NCBI RefSeq assembly: GCF_019216885.1
Contig: NZ_JAAQRC020000001.1
Span: forward strand, 5,335,501-5,399,500
Length of the DNA stretch: 64,000 nucleotides
Source: Methylobacterium sp. SyP6R
Lineage (GTDB): Bacteria > Pseudomonadota > Alphaproteobacteria > Rhizobiales > Beijerinckiaceae
Direction: 5' to 3'
Part shown: positions 20,025 through 28,692 of the stretch, in pieces
Layout: every line of letters starts with the position of its first letter
Position numbering within the stretch: position 1 is the first letter of the stretch
Position numbers and translations under genes: made by a program
Notes under the pieces: generated by a model
What the model was told of the DNA's origin: nothing
Seen by the model: the letters and a program-made list of their open reading frames with translations, nothing else
The model's database searches: none

Positions 20025-21302
20025 TCACAGCCCGAGGCGCATGGCGGTGCGCAACGGCGCGATCACCCCGTAGCCGAGGCTCTGGTGCCAGCTCGACGGG
20101 CCGCGGCGGAGAGCGTCGGCCCGGAGCGCGACGGTGAGGTCGCGGGGATTGAGGACCCGGTGCGGCACCCGGGTCCGAAGCGCGGCGACGCAGCCGGCGG
20201 CGACCGGGCAGGCGGCGGAGGTCCCGGCATCGGCCTCGCCGGGCCCGCCCGCCTCCGAGCCGAGGAAGTCCGTATAGCTCGCGAGGTCGGGCTTGGCGTA
20301 GACCATGCCGGGGATGCCGGGCCCCTCCGAGGCGTAGGCCGTCCGCCGGCCCCGCAGGGTCGCGCCGGTCACCGTGATGACGTCCGGATGAGCGTTCGCC
20401 CCCATGATGGCGGACCGGCTCCGGGCGCCGGAGCCATCTTGGCCGCCATGGCCGGCCGCGAACAGGATGTCGACGCCGTAGCGCGACAGCGTTCCGACGA
20501 TCCGGTTGAAGGGATGGCCCGGATTGTCGACGTAGCGTCCGGGATGCCCGGCCGGAAAATCCCAGCTCTCGTGGCCCAGCCCCCAGGAATTGGTGACGAC
20601 GAGCGCCTTGAAGCGCGGCTTGTCCGCCCGCACCGCCGCGAGCAGGCGGGCATAGGCCTGGAGCGCGTCGCTGAGGAGGCCGGGCCCCGTCGCCGGCAGG
20701 ATGGGCAGGTCGAGCAGCGTCGCCCGCGGGGCGGCGATCAGGGCGCCATAGGCGCAGAGCGTGCCGGGGCCGACCGGGTGGTGGCCGGCCTCCACCGGAT
20801 GGGGCGGCCAGGTCACCGCGGCGTCGAGCGAGGCTGCGACGTCTCGCGACGCCAGGTGCGCGAGGTTGATCCCCCCATCCACCACCGCGATCGCCACGCC
20901 CGCGCCGTCGAGCCGGCGCGCGGCGAGCCCGGACACGCCGAGGCGCTGCGCCACCTCGGCCGCCGTGCCGCCCGGGACGCTGGCCGGCGCCGTGAAATGC
21001 GCGATCGGCGGATCGGAGAAGATCGCCGCGCCCTCCGTCGTCAGCGCCGCCGGCTCGGCCGCGGCGTCGATCGTCGCCCGGACGGCGTAGTGCGAGGCGC
21101 CGTCGGGTGACGACACCGAGACGGGCGAGCCGGACTGACTATCCCCGAGCGGGACGGCAGAAAAGCGTGTGTCTATGTCCGCTCGGACTGGCAATCCGGT
21201 GAGCCGCCGTTGGATTCCGCCGCCACCATTCAGCCTCATCATGGCCGAATCGTGCAGCGCCTCCTGCGTCGGCAGGACGAGAATCACGCGCCGGTCGGGC
21301 AT
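20025..21302 (-). CDS. S8 subtilase-like protein with altered active site
   Basis: A 425-residue subtilisin-fold protein without a signal peptide. The catalytic Asp is present (Asp142 in IAVVDGGIN) and so is the Ser (Ser362 in GTSAACPVAAG). The canonical His motif GHGTxxA reads GPGTLCA (Pro179 instead of His), and the oxyanion motif AAGN reads AAGH (His285). Either another histidine takes over (His174/175 are close) or the protein is not a normal protease. ATG 21302 follows GGAG by six bases; two upstream ATGs are alternatives. Convergent with the shikimate-dehydrogenase-like gene. Confidence 0.75.
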   Translation of the reverse strand: MPDRRVILVLPTQEALHDSAMMRLNGGGGIQRRLTGLPVRADIDTRFSAVPLGDSQSGSPVSVSSPDGASHYAVRATIDAAAEPAALTTEGAAIFSDPPIAHFTAPASVPGGTAAEVAQRLGVSGLAARRLDGAGVAIAVVDGGINLAHLASRDVAASLDAAVTWPPHPVEAGHHPVGPGTLCAYGALIAAPRATLLDLPILPATGPGLLSDALQAYARLLAAVRADKPRFKALVVTNSWGLGHESWDFPAGHPGRYVDNPGHPFNRIVGTLSRYGVDILFAAGHGGQDGSGARSRSAIMGANAHPDVITVTGATLRGRRTAYASEGPGIPGMVYAKPDLASYTDFLGSEAGGPGEADAGTSAACPVAAGCVAALRTRVPHRVLNPRDLTVALRADALRRGPSSWHQSLGYGVIAPLRTAMRLGL

Positions 21303-21559
21303 CGTCATCTCCATTCGGGCATTGTGCGGGGTTTTATATACGTTTGAATGTATTGCAAGTACTTTCCGCCGACAGAGGCGCACGCCTTCGCCGAAAACTT
21401 GGATGAAAGCCCCGATCCGGCCGGCGCGGCTGAAATGGTCTTTCCCATCGGTGGCGCGCGATGACGCCGCCGCTGCCCGCGCGGGCTTGACCCCGGCGGC
21501 CATCCGGGCGAGGCCGGCGCGATTCCCGATCCCGCCCGCGCGACCCCCGGAGGACGCCG

Positions 21560-22969
21560 ATGACCCTTCCGGCCCACCAGCCCCTTCACGACGACCTGAT
21601 CCACCGCCTCGGGGCACGCCTCGGTCCCGCCGGCCTCCTCACCGACGAGGCCGACATGGCCCCCTTCGCGATCGACTGGCGGCGGCTCTTCCCGGGGCGG
21701 CCGGCCTGCGTGGTGCGTCCGTCCTCCACCGCCGAGGTGGCCGACGTGGTGCGGCTCTGCGCCGAGGCCGGCGCCGCCCTGGTGCCGCAGGGCGGCAATA
21801 CGGGGCTTGCCGGCGGCGGCGTGCCGGACGGCTCCGGGACGCAGGTGGTGCTGTCGCTCGCGCGCATGACTGCGATCCGGGCGGTCGATCCCGTCGGCCT
21901 GACTCTGACCGCCGAGGCCGGCTGCGTCCTGAAGGTCGCGCAGGAGGCCGCCGAGGCGGCCGGGCGGCTCCTGCCGGTGAGCTTCGCGGCGGAGGGCTCG
22001 GCGCTCATCGGCGGCGTGATCGCCACCAATGCCGGCGGGATCAACGTGGTGCGCTACGGCATGACCCGCGGCCTCGTCCTCGGCCTCGAAGTGGTGCTCG
22101 CCGACGGCAGCGTCGTCGATGGTCTGCGGGCGCTGCGCAAGGACAATGCCGGCTACGACTGGAAGCAGCTCTTCATCGGCACCGAGGGCACCCTCGGCAT
22201 CGTCACGGCCGCCGTGCTGCGCCTCGTGCCCAAGCCGCGCCACAGCGCGACGGCGTTGCTGTCGGTGCCCGATCCGGCGGCGGCGCTCCGCCTGTTCACC
22301 CTGGCGCAGGAGGAGATCGGCGACAGCATCCAGGCCTTCGAGCTGATCTCCGGCACCTCGCTCGGCCTGGTGGAGAAGCATGCGGGCCTGAAGAGCCCGG
22401 TCGGGCAGGCGGGCTGGAGCGTGCTGATCGAGGCGGCCTCGTCGCTCTCGGGGCTTCGCGAGGCGATGGAGGGCGTGCTCGGCTCCGCTCTGGAGCGCGA
22501 GGACGCCCTCGACGGCGTGCTGGCCGAATCCGGCCGCCAGGCCGCCGAGCTGTGGGCGCTCCGCGAGCACGTGACCGAGTGCGAGGCCCGCGAGGGTAGA
22601 AGCGTCAAGCACGACGTCTCGGTGCCGATCACCGCGATCCCCGCCTTCCTCGACGAGGCCGGCCGGGTGCTGGCGGCAGGCGCCCCGGGCACCCGCGTGA
22701 ACGCCTTCGGCCACATGGGCGACGGCAACATCCACTACAACGTGCTGATCGGGCCGGACCATTCGTCCGAGGCGATCAACGGCCTCGTCCACGGGGTGGT
22801 GGACCGCTTCAGCGGCAGCATCTCGGCCGAGCACGGCATCGGCCAGTACCGCGTCGCCGAGCTCGCCCGTCACCGGCATCCCGACGAGATGGCGCTGGCG
22901 CGGCGGATCAAGGCGGCGTTGGATCCGGAGGGAATGCTCAATCCGGGAAAGGTGCTGGCGCGGGGCTAG
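21560..22969 (+). CDS. FAD-linked oxidase (D-2-hydroxyacid / D-2-hydroxyglutarate dehydrogenase type)
   Basis: A 469-residue PCMH-type FAD enzyme. The FAD-binding core includes VPQGGNTGLAGG, IGGVIATNAGGINVVRYG and GTEGTLGIVTAAVLRL; the C-terminal FAD-oxidase_C domain has VNAFGHMGDGNIHYN with metal-site histidines and AEHGIGQYR, ending LDPEGMLNPGKVL. Such enzymes oxidise D-lactate, D-2-hydroxyglutarate or related acids and pass electrons to a carrier. A GGAGG ribosome binding site precedes the ATG. The stop codon TAG is joined to the left end of a family B repeat. Confidence 0.9.
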   Translation: MTLPAHQPLHDDLIHRLGARLGPAGLLTDEADMAPFAIDWRRLFPGRPACVVRPSSTAEVADVVRLCAEAGAALVPQGGNTGLAGGGVPDGSGTQVVLSLARMTAIRAVDPVGLTLTAEAGCVLKVAQEAAEAAGRLLPVSFAAEGSALIGGVIATNAGGINVVRYGMTRGLVLGLEVVLADGSVVDGLRALRKDNAGYDWKQLFIGTEGTLGIVTAAVLRLVPKPRHSATALLSVPDPAAALRLFTLAQEEIGDSIQAFELISGTSLGLVEKHAGLKSPVGQAGWSVLIEAASSLSGLREAMEGVLGSALEREDALDGVLAESGRQAAELWALREHVTECEAREGRSVKHDVSVPITAIPAFLDEAGRVLAAGAPGTRVNAFGHMGDGNIHYNVLIGPDHSSEAINGLVHGVVDRFSGSISAEHGIGQYRVAELARHRHPDEMALARRIKAALDPEGMLNPGKVLARG

Positions 22970-23068
22970 AGCATTTTCCGACGAAGTGGACACCGGTTCG
23001 TCGAAGAAAATGCAGTAAAACATAGACTTAGAGAGCTTCGCGATTGCAGCGCGATCGTGAAGCGCTCT
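22968..23068. repeat. Palindromic repeat family B, copy 1
   Basis: A 101-bp element with ends AGAGC and GCTCT, internal TTTTCCGACGAAGTGGACAC / GGTTCGTCGAAGAAAA arms and a right half AGCTTCGCGATTGCAGCGCGAT. A close copy lies at 50996-51097 and a degenerate inverted copy at about 48902-48950. It begins inside the TAG stop of the preceding FAD oxidase gene. Confidence 0.9.
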
Positions 23069-23086
23069 GGACGGGACACGCGGGCG

Positions 23087-23174
23087 AACCCTCCCCCGAC
23101 GGAACTCGGGCAAGTCCGAGTTCCGCATCCACGAGCCCAAGTCGGGCATGCCCGACTTGGGACGGGGGAGGGTT
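23087..23174. repeat. Nested inverted repeats upstream of GMC oxidoreductase
   Basis: Outer arms AACCCTCCCCCG (23087-23098) and CGGGGGAGGGTT (23163-23174) enclose two perfect inner hairpins, GGAACTCGG/CCGAGTTCC and the 26-bp palindrome built on CCCAAGTCGGGCA and its complement. This is intergenic repeat DNA with no coding content. Confidence 0.75.
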
Positions 23175-23221
23175 CAGGGGCGAGCCGCAACGCTAAGAAC
23201 CAACAAATACGGGGAGGAACC

Positions 23222-24817
23222 ATGGACGCGTTCGACGTCGTCATCGTCGGCGGGGGCACGGCGGGCTGCGTGCTGGCCAACCGCCTGAGCGAGGACCCGC
23301 ACACCCGCGTGCTGCTGCTCGAGGCGGGCGGGGAGGGGACCGGTTTCTGGGTCGGCATCCCGGCGGGCTTCCCGAAACTCCTCACCGGCGGCGCCTTCAA
23401 CTGGCGCTTCTCCACCGAGCCGGAGCCGAACACCCACGAGCGCGCCATCGTGGTTCCCCGCGGCAAGGGGCTCGGCGGCTCGACGCTCATCAACGGCATG
23501 ATCTTCGTGCGCGGGCAGCCCCAGGATTTCGACACCTGGGCCCAGAGCGGCAACCGCGGCTGGGCCTGGGACGACGTGCTGCCCTATTTCCGCAAGCTCG
23601 AGCATTTCGAGGACGGAGACCCCGCCCTGCGCGGCCGGGGCGGGCCGCTCCACGTCACCCGGGTGGGGGTGCGGAACCCGCTCGCCGACGCCTTCATCCG
23701 CGCCGGGACCGAGGCCGGGTACCCGGAGAACCCGGACTATAACGGCGCCTCGCAGGAGGGCTTCGGATATTACCAGGCCAACCAGCGCCACGGCCGGCGC
23801 TGGAGCGCCCGGAACGCCTACCTGCAGCCGGCCCGCAAGCGCCCGAACCTGATCGTGCGCACCGACGCCCACGTCCTGCGCCTCGACCTCGACGGCACCC
23901 GCGTGACCGGCGTCACCTACCGCCGCGACGGGCGCGAGGAGCGGGTGAGCGCGAGAGGCCAGGTGGTCCTGGCGGCCGGCGCCGTGCAGTCGCCGCACCT
24001 CCTCGAACTCTCCGGCATCGGCCGGCCGGAGGTGCTGGCGCAGGCCGGAATCCCGGTCCGCCACGCCCTGAAGGGGGTGGGCGAGAATTATCGCGATCAC
24101 TACGCCACGCGGATGAACTGGCGCGTGAAGGTGCCGGTGACCCTCAACGAGGCGACCCGCGGCTGGCGCCTCGGCCTCGCGGTCGGGCAATATGTCCTGA
24201 CCCGCCGGGGCATCCTGACCCTCGGCACCGGCCTCGCCCACGGCTTCGTGCGCACGAGGGCCGACCTCGCCGGGCCCGACGTGCAGTACTTCTTCATGCA
24301 TGCGAGCTACGCCAACGCCGCCGACCGCACCCTCGACCGCGAGCCCGGCATGACGATCGGCGTGACGCAGCTGCGGCCGGAATCCCGCGGCACCATCCAC
24401 GCGGTCTCGGGCGATCCGATGCGCCCCCCGGCGATCCGCCCGAACTTCCTGAGCGTGCGCGGCGACCAGGAGGCCCTGATCGAGGGCATGCGCCTCGCCC
24501 GCCGGGTGATCGATCAGCCCGCCATGGACCCCTACCGCGCCCACGAGCTGAATCCCGGCCCGGGCGTGCAGACCGACGACGAGTGGCTCGATTTCGCCCG
24601 CCGCAACGGCCAGACCATCTACCATCCGGTCGGGACGTGCAGCATGGGGCCGGGTCCGGAGGCGGTGGTGGACGAGCGCCTGCGGGTGCGCGGCCTTCAG
24701 GGCCTGCGGGTGATCGACGCCAGCGTGATGCCGACCGAGGTCTCGGCCAACACCCAGGCCGCCGTGATGATGATCGCCGAGAAGGGCGTGGATCTGATAC
24801 GGGAGGATCGCCGCTGA
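23222..24817 (+). CDS. GMC-family FAD oxidoreductase (choline/alcohol dehydrogenase type)
   Basis: A 531-residue glucose-methanol-choline oxidoreductase. The N-terminal dinucleotide fold is FDVVIVGGGTAGCVLANRLS, the first GMC signature is PRGKGLGGSTLINGMIFVRG, the second contains GAVQSPHLLELSGIG, and the C-terminal catalytic pair lies in YHPVGTCSMG with the following IDASVMPTEVSANTQA. It oxidises an alcohol to an aldehyde; the substrate is not readable. Strong GGGAGGAACC before the ATG. The ureidoglycolate lyase gene follows 14 bases later, so the two may be cotranscribed. Confidence 0.92.
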   Translation: MDAFDVVIVGGGTAGCVLANRLSEDPHTRVLLLEAGGEGTGFWVGIPAGFPKLLTGGAFNWRFSTEPEPNTHERAIVVPRGKGLGGSTLINGMIFVRGQPQDFDTWAQSGNRGWAWDDVLPYFRKLEHFEDGDPALRGRGGPLHVTRVGVRNPLADAFIRAGTEAGYPENPDYNGASQEGFGYYQANQRHGRRWSARNAYLQPARKRPNLIVRTDAHVLRLDLDGTRVTGVTYRRDGREERVSARGQVVLAAGAVQSPHLLELSGIGRPEVLAQAGIPVRHALKGVGENYRDHYATRMNWRVKVPVTLNEATRGWRLGLAVGQYVLTRRGILTLGTGLAHGFVRTRADLAGPDVQYFFMHASYANAADRTLDREPGMTIGVTQLRPESRGTIHAVSGDPMRPPAIRPNFLSVRGDQEALIEGMRLARRVIDQPAMDPYRAHELNPGPGVQTDDEWLDFARRNGQTIYHPVGTCSMGPGPEAVVDERLRVRGLQGLRVIDASVMPTEVSANTQAAVMMIAEKGVDLIREDRR

Positions 24818-24831
24818 GAGGACCCGACGCG

Positions 24832-25299
24832 ATGCGCACCCTTCCGATCGAGCCGATCACCGCCGAGGCCTTCGCGCCGTACGGCACGCTGCTGGTCGGC
24901 CCGGCGGCCGGCCCGCGGCAGGACCGGGCGGCCGAGATCGAGAACGGGCGCCCGGGTGTACCCCTCAATCTCGCGCTGGTCCGCAGCGAGCCCTTCGCCG
25001 GGACGATGCCGCTGCGGCGGCTCGAACGGCACCCGCACTCGGCGCAAGCCTTCCTGCCGCTCGCCGTCGGCGAGTATCTGGTGGTGGTGGCGCCCGACGC
25101 CGATGGGCGGCCGGACGAGGCGGGTTTGCGCGCCTTCCGGGTGCCGGGGGACACCTGGATCGTCTATCGCAGCGGCGCCTGGCACGCCCACATGACGACG
25201 CTGTCGGCGCCCGGCACCTTCGCCATGCTGGTGCACGAGGACGGCAGCGCGGAGGATTGCGTGTTCGCGTCGATCGCTCCGGTCGAACCGGCGGCGTAA
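24832..25299 (+). CDS. allA: Ureidoglycolate lyase family protein
   Basis: A 155-residue cupin-like protein of the AllA family, which splits ureidoglycolate into glyoxylate and urea at the end of purine breakdown. Visible features are PITAEAFAPYGTLL, NGRPGVPLNLALVR, LERHPHSAQAFLPL with its active-site His/Gln, and the WIVYRSGAWHAHM motif. The ATG at 24832 is the start that gives the family's normal length. It follows the GMC oxidase gene by 14 bases; no other purine-catabolism genes are beside it. Confidence 0.85.
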   Translation: MRTLPIEPITAEAFAPYGTLLVGPAAGPRQDRAAEIENGRPGVPLNLALVRSEPFAGTMPLRRLERHPHSAQAFLPLAVGEYLVVVAPDADGRPDEAGLRAFRVPGDTWIVYRSGAWHAHMTTLSAPGTFAMLVHEDGSAEDCVFASIAPVEPAA

Positions 25300-25306
25300 G
25301 GCTCGC

Positions 25307-26083
25307 TCAATTCACCGACGGCTCGTCGAGCCGGAATGCGAAGGTCGCGGTGTAGATGTCCTCGTCGGCCAGCGTCGGGGTGGCCGACGGGCTCACCGTC
25401 TGGCTCACCGTGAGCACCTGGCTGCCGGCCTTGCGGATCGGCACCGTGGCGATGCCCTCCGGATCGGTGGTGTAGGCCGGTACCCCGGCCCGCTCCGGCT
25501 CCATGCCGCTCTCGCCGTAATAGAGGTCGGCCCCCGGCAGGGGCGCGCCGCGAAACAGCACCCGCACCCGGATCGCCCCGGCGGTGGGCCCCGGTACCTC
25601 GACCGGCACGATCTCCAGGGTGTGGCCGACCACCCGCAGCCAGGGCGCTCCGGGGCCGAAGGCGGCCTTGGCGTATTTCACCGACCAGCGGCCCTCGCGG
25701 GCCTCCGGCACCAGGCGCCGGCTGGCATGGAGGCGGGTGCCGTCGCGAAGAATCGTCCAGAAGCCGGCATCGTAGGTCGCCGCGACCAGCGTGCGGCCGG
25801 GCTTGGTGCCGAGGGGGGCCAGCAGGGCGGGGGGCACGTCCGGCGGGGCGGGCTTGAGGCTCCCGCGCAGGTCCGTGCTCCCGCCGTCCTGCGTCAGGGC
25901 GACGAGCTGGATGAGCTGGGGCGCGCGCGGCGCCTGGCGCTTCGAGGCGTGGCCGTAATTGACCCGGACCTGCGGCGCCTGGTCGGCGGTGCTGAGCGTC
26001 AGCCACAGCTCGTGCGCGCTGCCGGGCCGCACGGCACCGAGGACGAGGGCGGCGGCCAGGGCGGTGCGGAGCAGGGGCAGCAT
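25307..26083 (-). CDS. DUF4198 exported protein
   Basis: A 258-residue periplasmic protein with a signal peptide (MLPLLRTALAAALVLG, cleaved near GSA) followed at once by the HELWL motif typical of DUF4198, a family of beta-rich proteins often found beside TonB-type or nickel/cobalt uptake genes. The C-terminal half holds an Ig-like or carboxypeptidase-regulatory-like segment (IRVRVLFRGAPLPGADLY, YTTDPEGIATVPI). The role is unproven; metal binding through the mature N-terminal His is an inference. Convergent with allA. Confidence 0.75.
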   Translation of the reverse strand: MLPLLRTALAAALVLGAVRPGSAHELWLTLSTADQAPQVRVNYGHASKRQAPRAPQLIQLVALTQDGGSTDLRGSLKPAPPDVPPALLAPLGTKPGRTLVAATYDAGFWTILRDGTRLHASRRLVPEAREGRWSVKYAKAAFGPGAPWLRVVGHTLEIVPVEVPGPTAGAIRVRVLFRGAPLPGADLYYGESGMEPERAGVPAYTTDPEGIATVPIRKAGSQVLTVSQTVSPSATPTLADEDIYTATFAFRLDEPSVN

Positions 26084-26293
26084 CGATCGTCGGTCTCCAT
26101 CGGGCGGCGCCGGACAAGCGCCTCGCGCGGGTGGGGCGAGGCACGAAGCGGGCCCGCGGCAGCAAGGCATCATAACCCATCCGGCGGCAAACCGATCCCC
26201 CGGCATCGAGGTCGCGATCCCCCGGGCGCGTCCTCGGATCGACAATCCCTCAAGTCGGCGTGTCTCAGGCCGGCGTGTCTCAGGTCGGCGTGC

Positions 26294-26407
26294 TCAGGTC
26301 GGCTTGGCCTGCTGCCCCTGGCGCGCCCCGCTCCCCAGGGTGGACAGGTCCATCGCCCCGGCCATCAAAGCTGCCGCCGCCCCGATCATCGTCGCGATCC
26401 GCGCCAT
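26294..26407 (-). CDS. Possible 37-residue hydrophobic small protein
   Basis: A short frame with an excellent ribosome binding site (GGAGAGAGGA, six bases before the ATG). The peptide MARIATMIGAAAALMAGAMD then becomes polar (LGSGARQGQQAKPT), resembling a signal peptide or single membrane helix with a short tail. It lies 32 bases after cca on the same strand. A run of 12-14-bp direct repeats (CGGCGTGTCTCAGGT type, 26258-26303) overlaps its 3' end. Family not recognised. Confidence 0.4.
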   Translation of the reverse strand: MARIATMIGAAAALMAGAMDLSTLGSGARQGQQAKPT

Positions 26408-26439
26408 CCCGGTCCTCTCTCCGGGCAGGTCCGGCGATG

Positions 26440-27744
26440 TTATCTCTTGACCTGGGGTGAACGGCCCGCCTCTTCGCCGGTTCCGCCGGCCGCCTCGAGC
26501 GCCAGGGCGCGCAGCCGTGCCTTGGCGGCCGGGTCGGTCGGGCAGCCTTCCGCCAGCCAGGCCCTGCGGGCCGCCGCCAGGCCCCGGCCGAGGCCGCGGC
26601 CGGGCGGGGCGCCCGCCGCCACGAGCGCGGCGCCTGTGATCGGCAGGGCCGGCGCCGGCTCGGCCCCGGCTCCGAAGCGCGCGAGCGCATCGGCGGCCTC
26701 CGGGGTCAGTTCGGGCCGCGGCTCTCCCCTCAGCACCAGGGCGGCATCCGTCGCCGCCCCCGCCCCGTGCACGGCCACGAGGCGCCGCACATCCACGACC
26801 GTTAGGGGATCGCGCTTGCCGTGCAGGGCGGCCTCGGCCCCGGCGTAAGCGGAGAGCCGCCCGTGCTCGGCCTTCGACAGGCGCAAATCCTCCCGCAGGC
26901 GCTCGGCATCGGCCTGCGAGCGTACCGCCAGGGCGGCGAGGCGGCGCACGGCATCCGGCTCGGCCTCCGCGGCGGCGAGGCGGGCAAGCCGGCCGAGATC
27001 GCCGACGCCGCCGATCAGGCGCTGCAGCAGTCCCGTCTGCGACAGGATGGCGGTGACGGCGGGCGCGCCCGGAGCGACGAGGAGCTTCAGGAGTTCCCCC
27101 CGCACCCGCTCGCGGGAGAGCAGCGCCAGCCCGTCCCGCGCCTCGATCGACGCGGCGAGCCCCTCCGGATCGGGGTCGCCGGCGCCGTAGCGGGCGTGGA
27201 AGCGAAAGAAGCGCAAGACCCGCAGGTAATCCTCGCGGATGCGCTGGCGCGCCTCGCCGATGAAGCGCACCCGGGCCGCCGCCAGATCCGCGAGGCCTCC
27301 GACCGTGTCGTGCACGTAGGCGTCGGGCGTGACCGAGAGGGCGTTGACGGTGAAGTCGCGCCGGGCGGCATCGTGGCCGAAGTCGCGGCCGAAGCGCACC
27401 ACGGCGTGGCGCCCGTCGGTCTCGATGTCCTCGCGCAGGGTCGTGACCTCGAACGGTTCGCCCTCCGCCACCACCGTCACGGTGCCGTGGGCGATGCCGG
27501 TCGGCACGGGCTTGAGGCCCGCCGCGTTCGCCCGCGCCACCACCGCCTCGGGCAGGAGCGTGGTGGCGAGGTCGATATCGGCGACCGGGCGGCCGAGCAG
27601 CGCGTCGCGCACCGCGCCGCCGACGAGGCGGGTCTCCTCGCCCGGAGCGTCGAGGGCGGCGAGCACCGTGGTCAGGCGCGGCCGCGCCAGCACCGCCCGT
27701 AAAGAGCGCTCGTCGAGGGCGGGATGCTCGAAGGAGGGGCTCAC
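26440..27744 (-). CDS. cca: CCA tRNA nucleotidyltransferase / poly(A) polymerase family
   Basis: A 434-residue class II nucleotidyltransferase. The head contains LVGGAVRDALLGRPVADIDLATT with the catalytic DxD, then the RRDFTVNAL motif, the RIREDYLRVLRFFRFHARYG nucleotide-recognition segment, and a helical tRNA-binding tail. Adds or repairs the 3' CCA of tRNAs. The GTG start overlaps the TGA of the DUF6111 gene (GTGA). The C-terminal half is the shortened form usual in alphaproteobacteria, without an HD domain. Confidence 0.92.
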   Translation of the reverse strand: MSPSFEHPALDERSLRAVLARPRLTTVLAALDAPGEETRLVGGAVRDALLGRPVADIDLATTLLPEAVVARANAAGLKPVPTGIAHGTVTVVAEGEPFEVTTLREDIETDGRHAVVRFGRDFGHDAARRDFTVNALSVTPDAYVHDTVGGLADLAAARVRFIGEARQRIREDYLRVLRFFRFHARYGAGDPDPEGLAASIEARDGLALLSRERVRGELLKLLVAPGAPAVTAILSQTGLLQRLIGGVGDLGRLARLAAAEAEPDAVRRLAALAVRSQADAERLREDLRLSKAEHGRLSAYAGAEAALHGKRDPLTVVDVRRLVAVHGAGAATDAALVLRGEPRPELTPEAADALARFGAGAEPAPALPITGAALVAAGAPPGRGLGRGLAAARRAWLAEGCPTDPAAKARLRALALEAAGGTGEEAGRSPQVKR

Positions 27745-27998
27745 CGGAACTGCCCCGGCACCACCCGGCCGTTCTCGAGATGGGTCGGCACGAAGCCGTC
27801 CCGGTGCCGCTCGGAGGTCAGCGCAACCGCCACGAAGGAGAGGATGACCAGGGCGGCCCCCGCGATGGCGAGCCGCGCGGCCTGGTCGCTCCAGTGGATC
27901 CAGCGCAGCGGGCTGCGCTGGCGCAAGACCAGCCACACCCCGAAGGCCGCGAAGGGGAGCAGGAACAGCAGGATGTCGTCGATCAGCGCGCGGGCCAT
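27741..27998 (-). CDS. DUF6111 small membrane protein
   Basis: An 85-residue protein with two hydrophobic segments (about residues 7-25 and 42-60) joined by a basic/tryptophan-rich loop (RSPLRWIHWSDQ), and a polar tail ending VPTHLENGRVVPGQFR. This fits the small DUF6111 family found between Nudix and cca genes in Hyphomicrobiales. Translationally coupled to cca. Function is unknown. Confidence 0.75.
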   Translation of the reverse strand: MARALIDDILLFLLPFAAFGVWLVLRQRSPLRWIHWSDQAARLAIAGAALVILSFVAVALTSERHRDGFVPTHLENGRVVPGQFR

Positions 27999-28017
27999 GA
28001 ATTCCGACTCGATGTCT

Positions 28018-28692
28018 TCACGCGTCCGCGTCGCGGAGCCGTTCGTAGAGGTTGCGCACGATGCCGGCGGTCACCCCCCAGATGTAGCGCTCGCCGAAGG
28101 GGATCGCGTAGTAGCGCCGCTGGCGCCCGCGCCATTCCCGGCTGTGCAGGGCGTGGTTGGCGACGTTCATCAGGAAGTCGAGCGGCACCTCGAACGCTTC
28201 GGCCACCTCCTGCGGATTGAGGCTCAACCGGGCGTCCGGCGCCACCAGGCCGACCACCGGGGTCACCAGGAAGCCGGTGCCCGACAGGTAGGGATCGAGG
28301 TAGCCGAGCGGCGTCACCGCCGCAGGATCGAGGCCGATCTCTTCTTGCGCCTCCCGCAGGGCCGCCGCGAGGGCTGAAGGGTCGCCGGGATCGATCTTGC
28401 CGCCCGGGAAGGCGATCTGGCCCGAATGGTCGCGCAAGTGCGCCGAGCGCAGGGTGAACAGCACCGCGACGCCGTCGTCGCGCGGGATCACCGGCACCAG
28501 CACCGCGGCGAGCCGGGCCGGGCGCGACAGCGCGGCCTCCAGCACGTCGGGCTCGAGGTCGTGGTCGCCCCGGGGGTTCGAGGTGTCGTCGTGCGGACCC
28601 GGTGGCTCGGGCCGCAGCCGGTCGCGGGCGCGCTCCAGGAAGAGATCGAGGGCAGAAGAACCCAGGATTTGCGGCGCGGTGAGATCGGTCAC
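28018..28692 (-). CDS. Nudix hydrolase, CoA pyrophosphatase type
   Basis: A 224-residue Nudix protein. The Nudix box is intact: GGKIDPGDPSALAAALREAQ followed by EEIGLD, giving GX5EX7REUXEEXGU with one expected spacing variation. The downstream LGYLDPYLSGTGFLVTPVVG matches CoA/acyl-CoA pyrophosphatases (NudL/YeaB). A GTG start at 28692 overlaps the TGA of the DUF1285 gene. Part of the DUF1285-Nudix-DUF6111-cca operon. Confidence 0.88.
   Translation of the reverse strand: MTDLTAPQILGSSALDLFLERARDRLRPEPPGPHDDTSNPRGDHDLEPDVLEAALSRPARLAAVLVPVIPRDDGVAVLFTLRSAHLRDHSGQIAFPGGKIDPGDPSALAAALREAQEEIGLDPAAVTPLGYLDPYLSGTGFLVTPVVGLVAPDARLSLNPQEVAEAFEVPLDFLMNVANHALHSREWRGRQRRYYAIPFGERYIWGVTAGIVRNLYERLRDADA

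Noticed and set aside
24583..24831. Longer start for the ureidoglycolate lyase gene
   Set aside because: The extra N-terminal part is out-of-frame GMC oxidase sequence; the ATG at 24832 gives the family's normal length.
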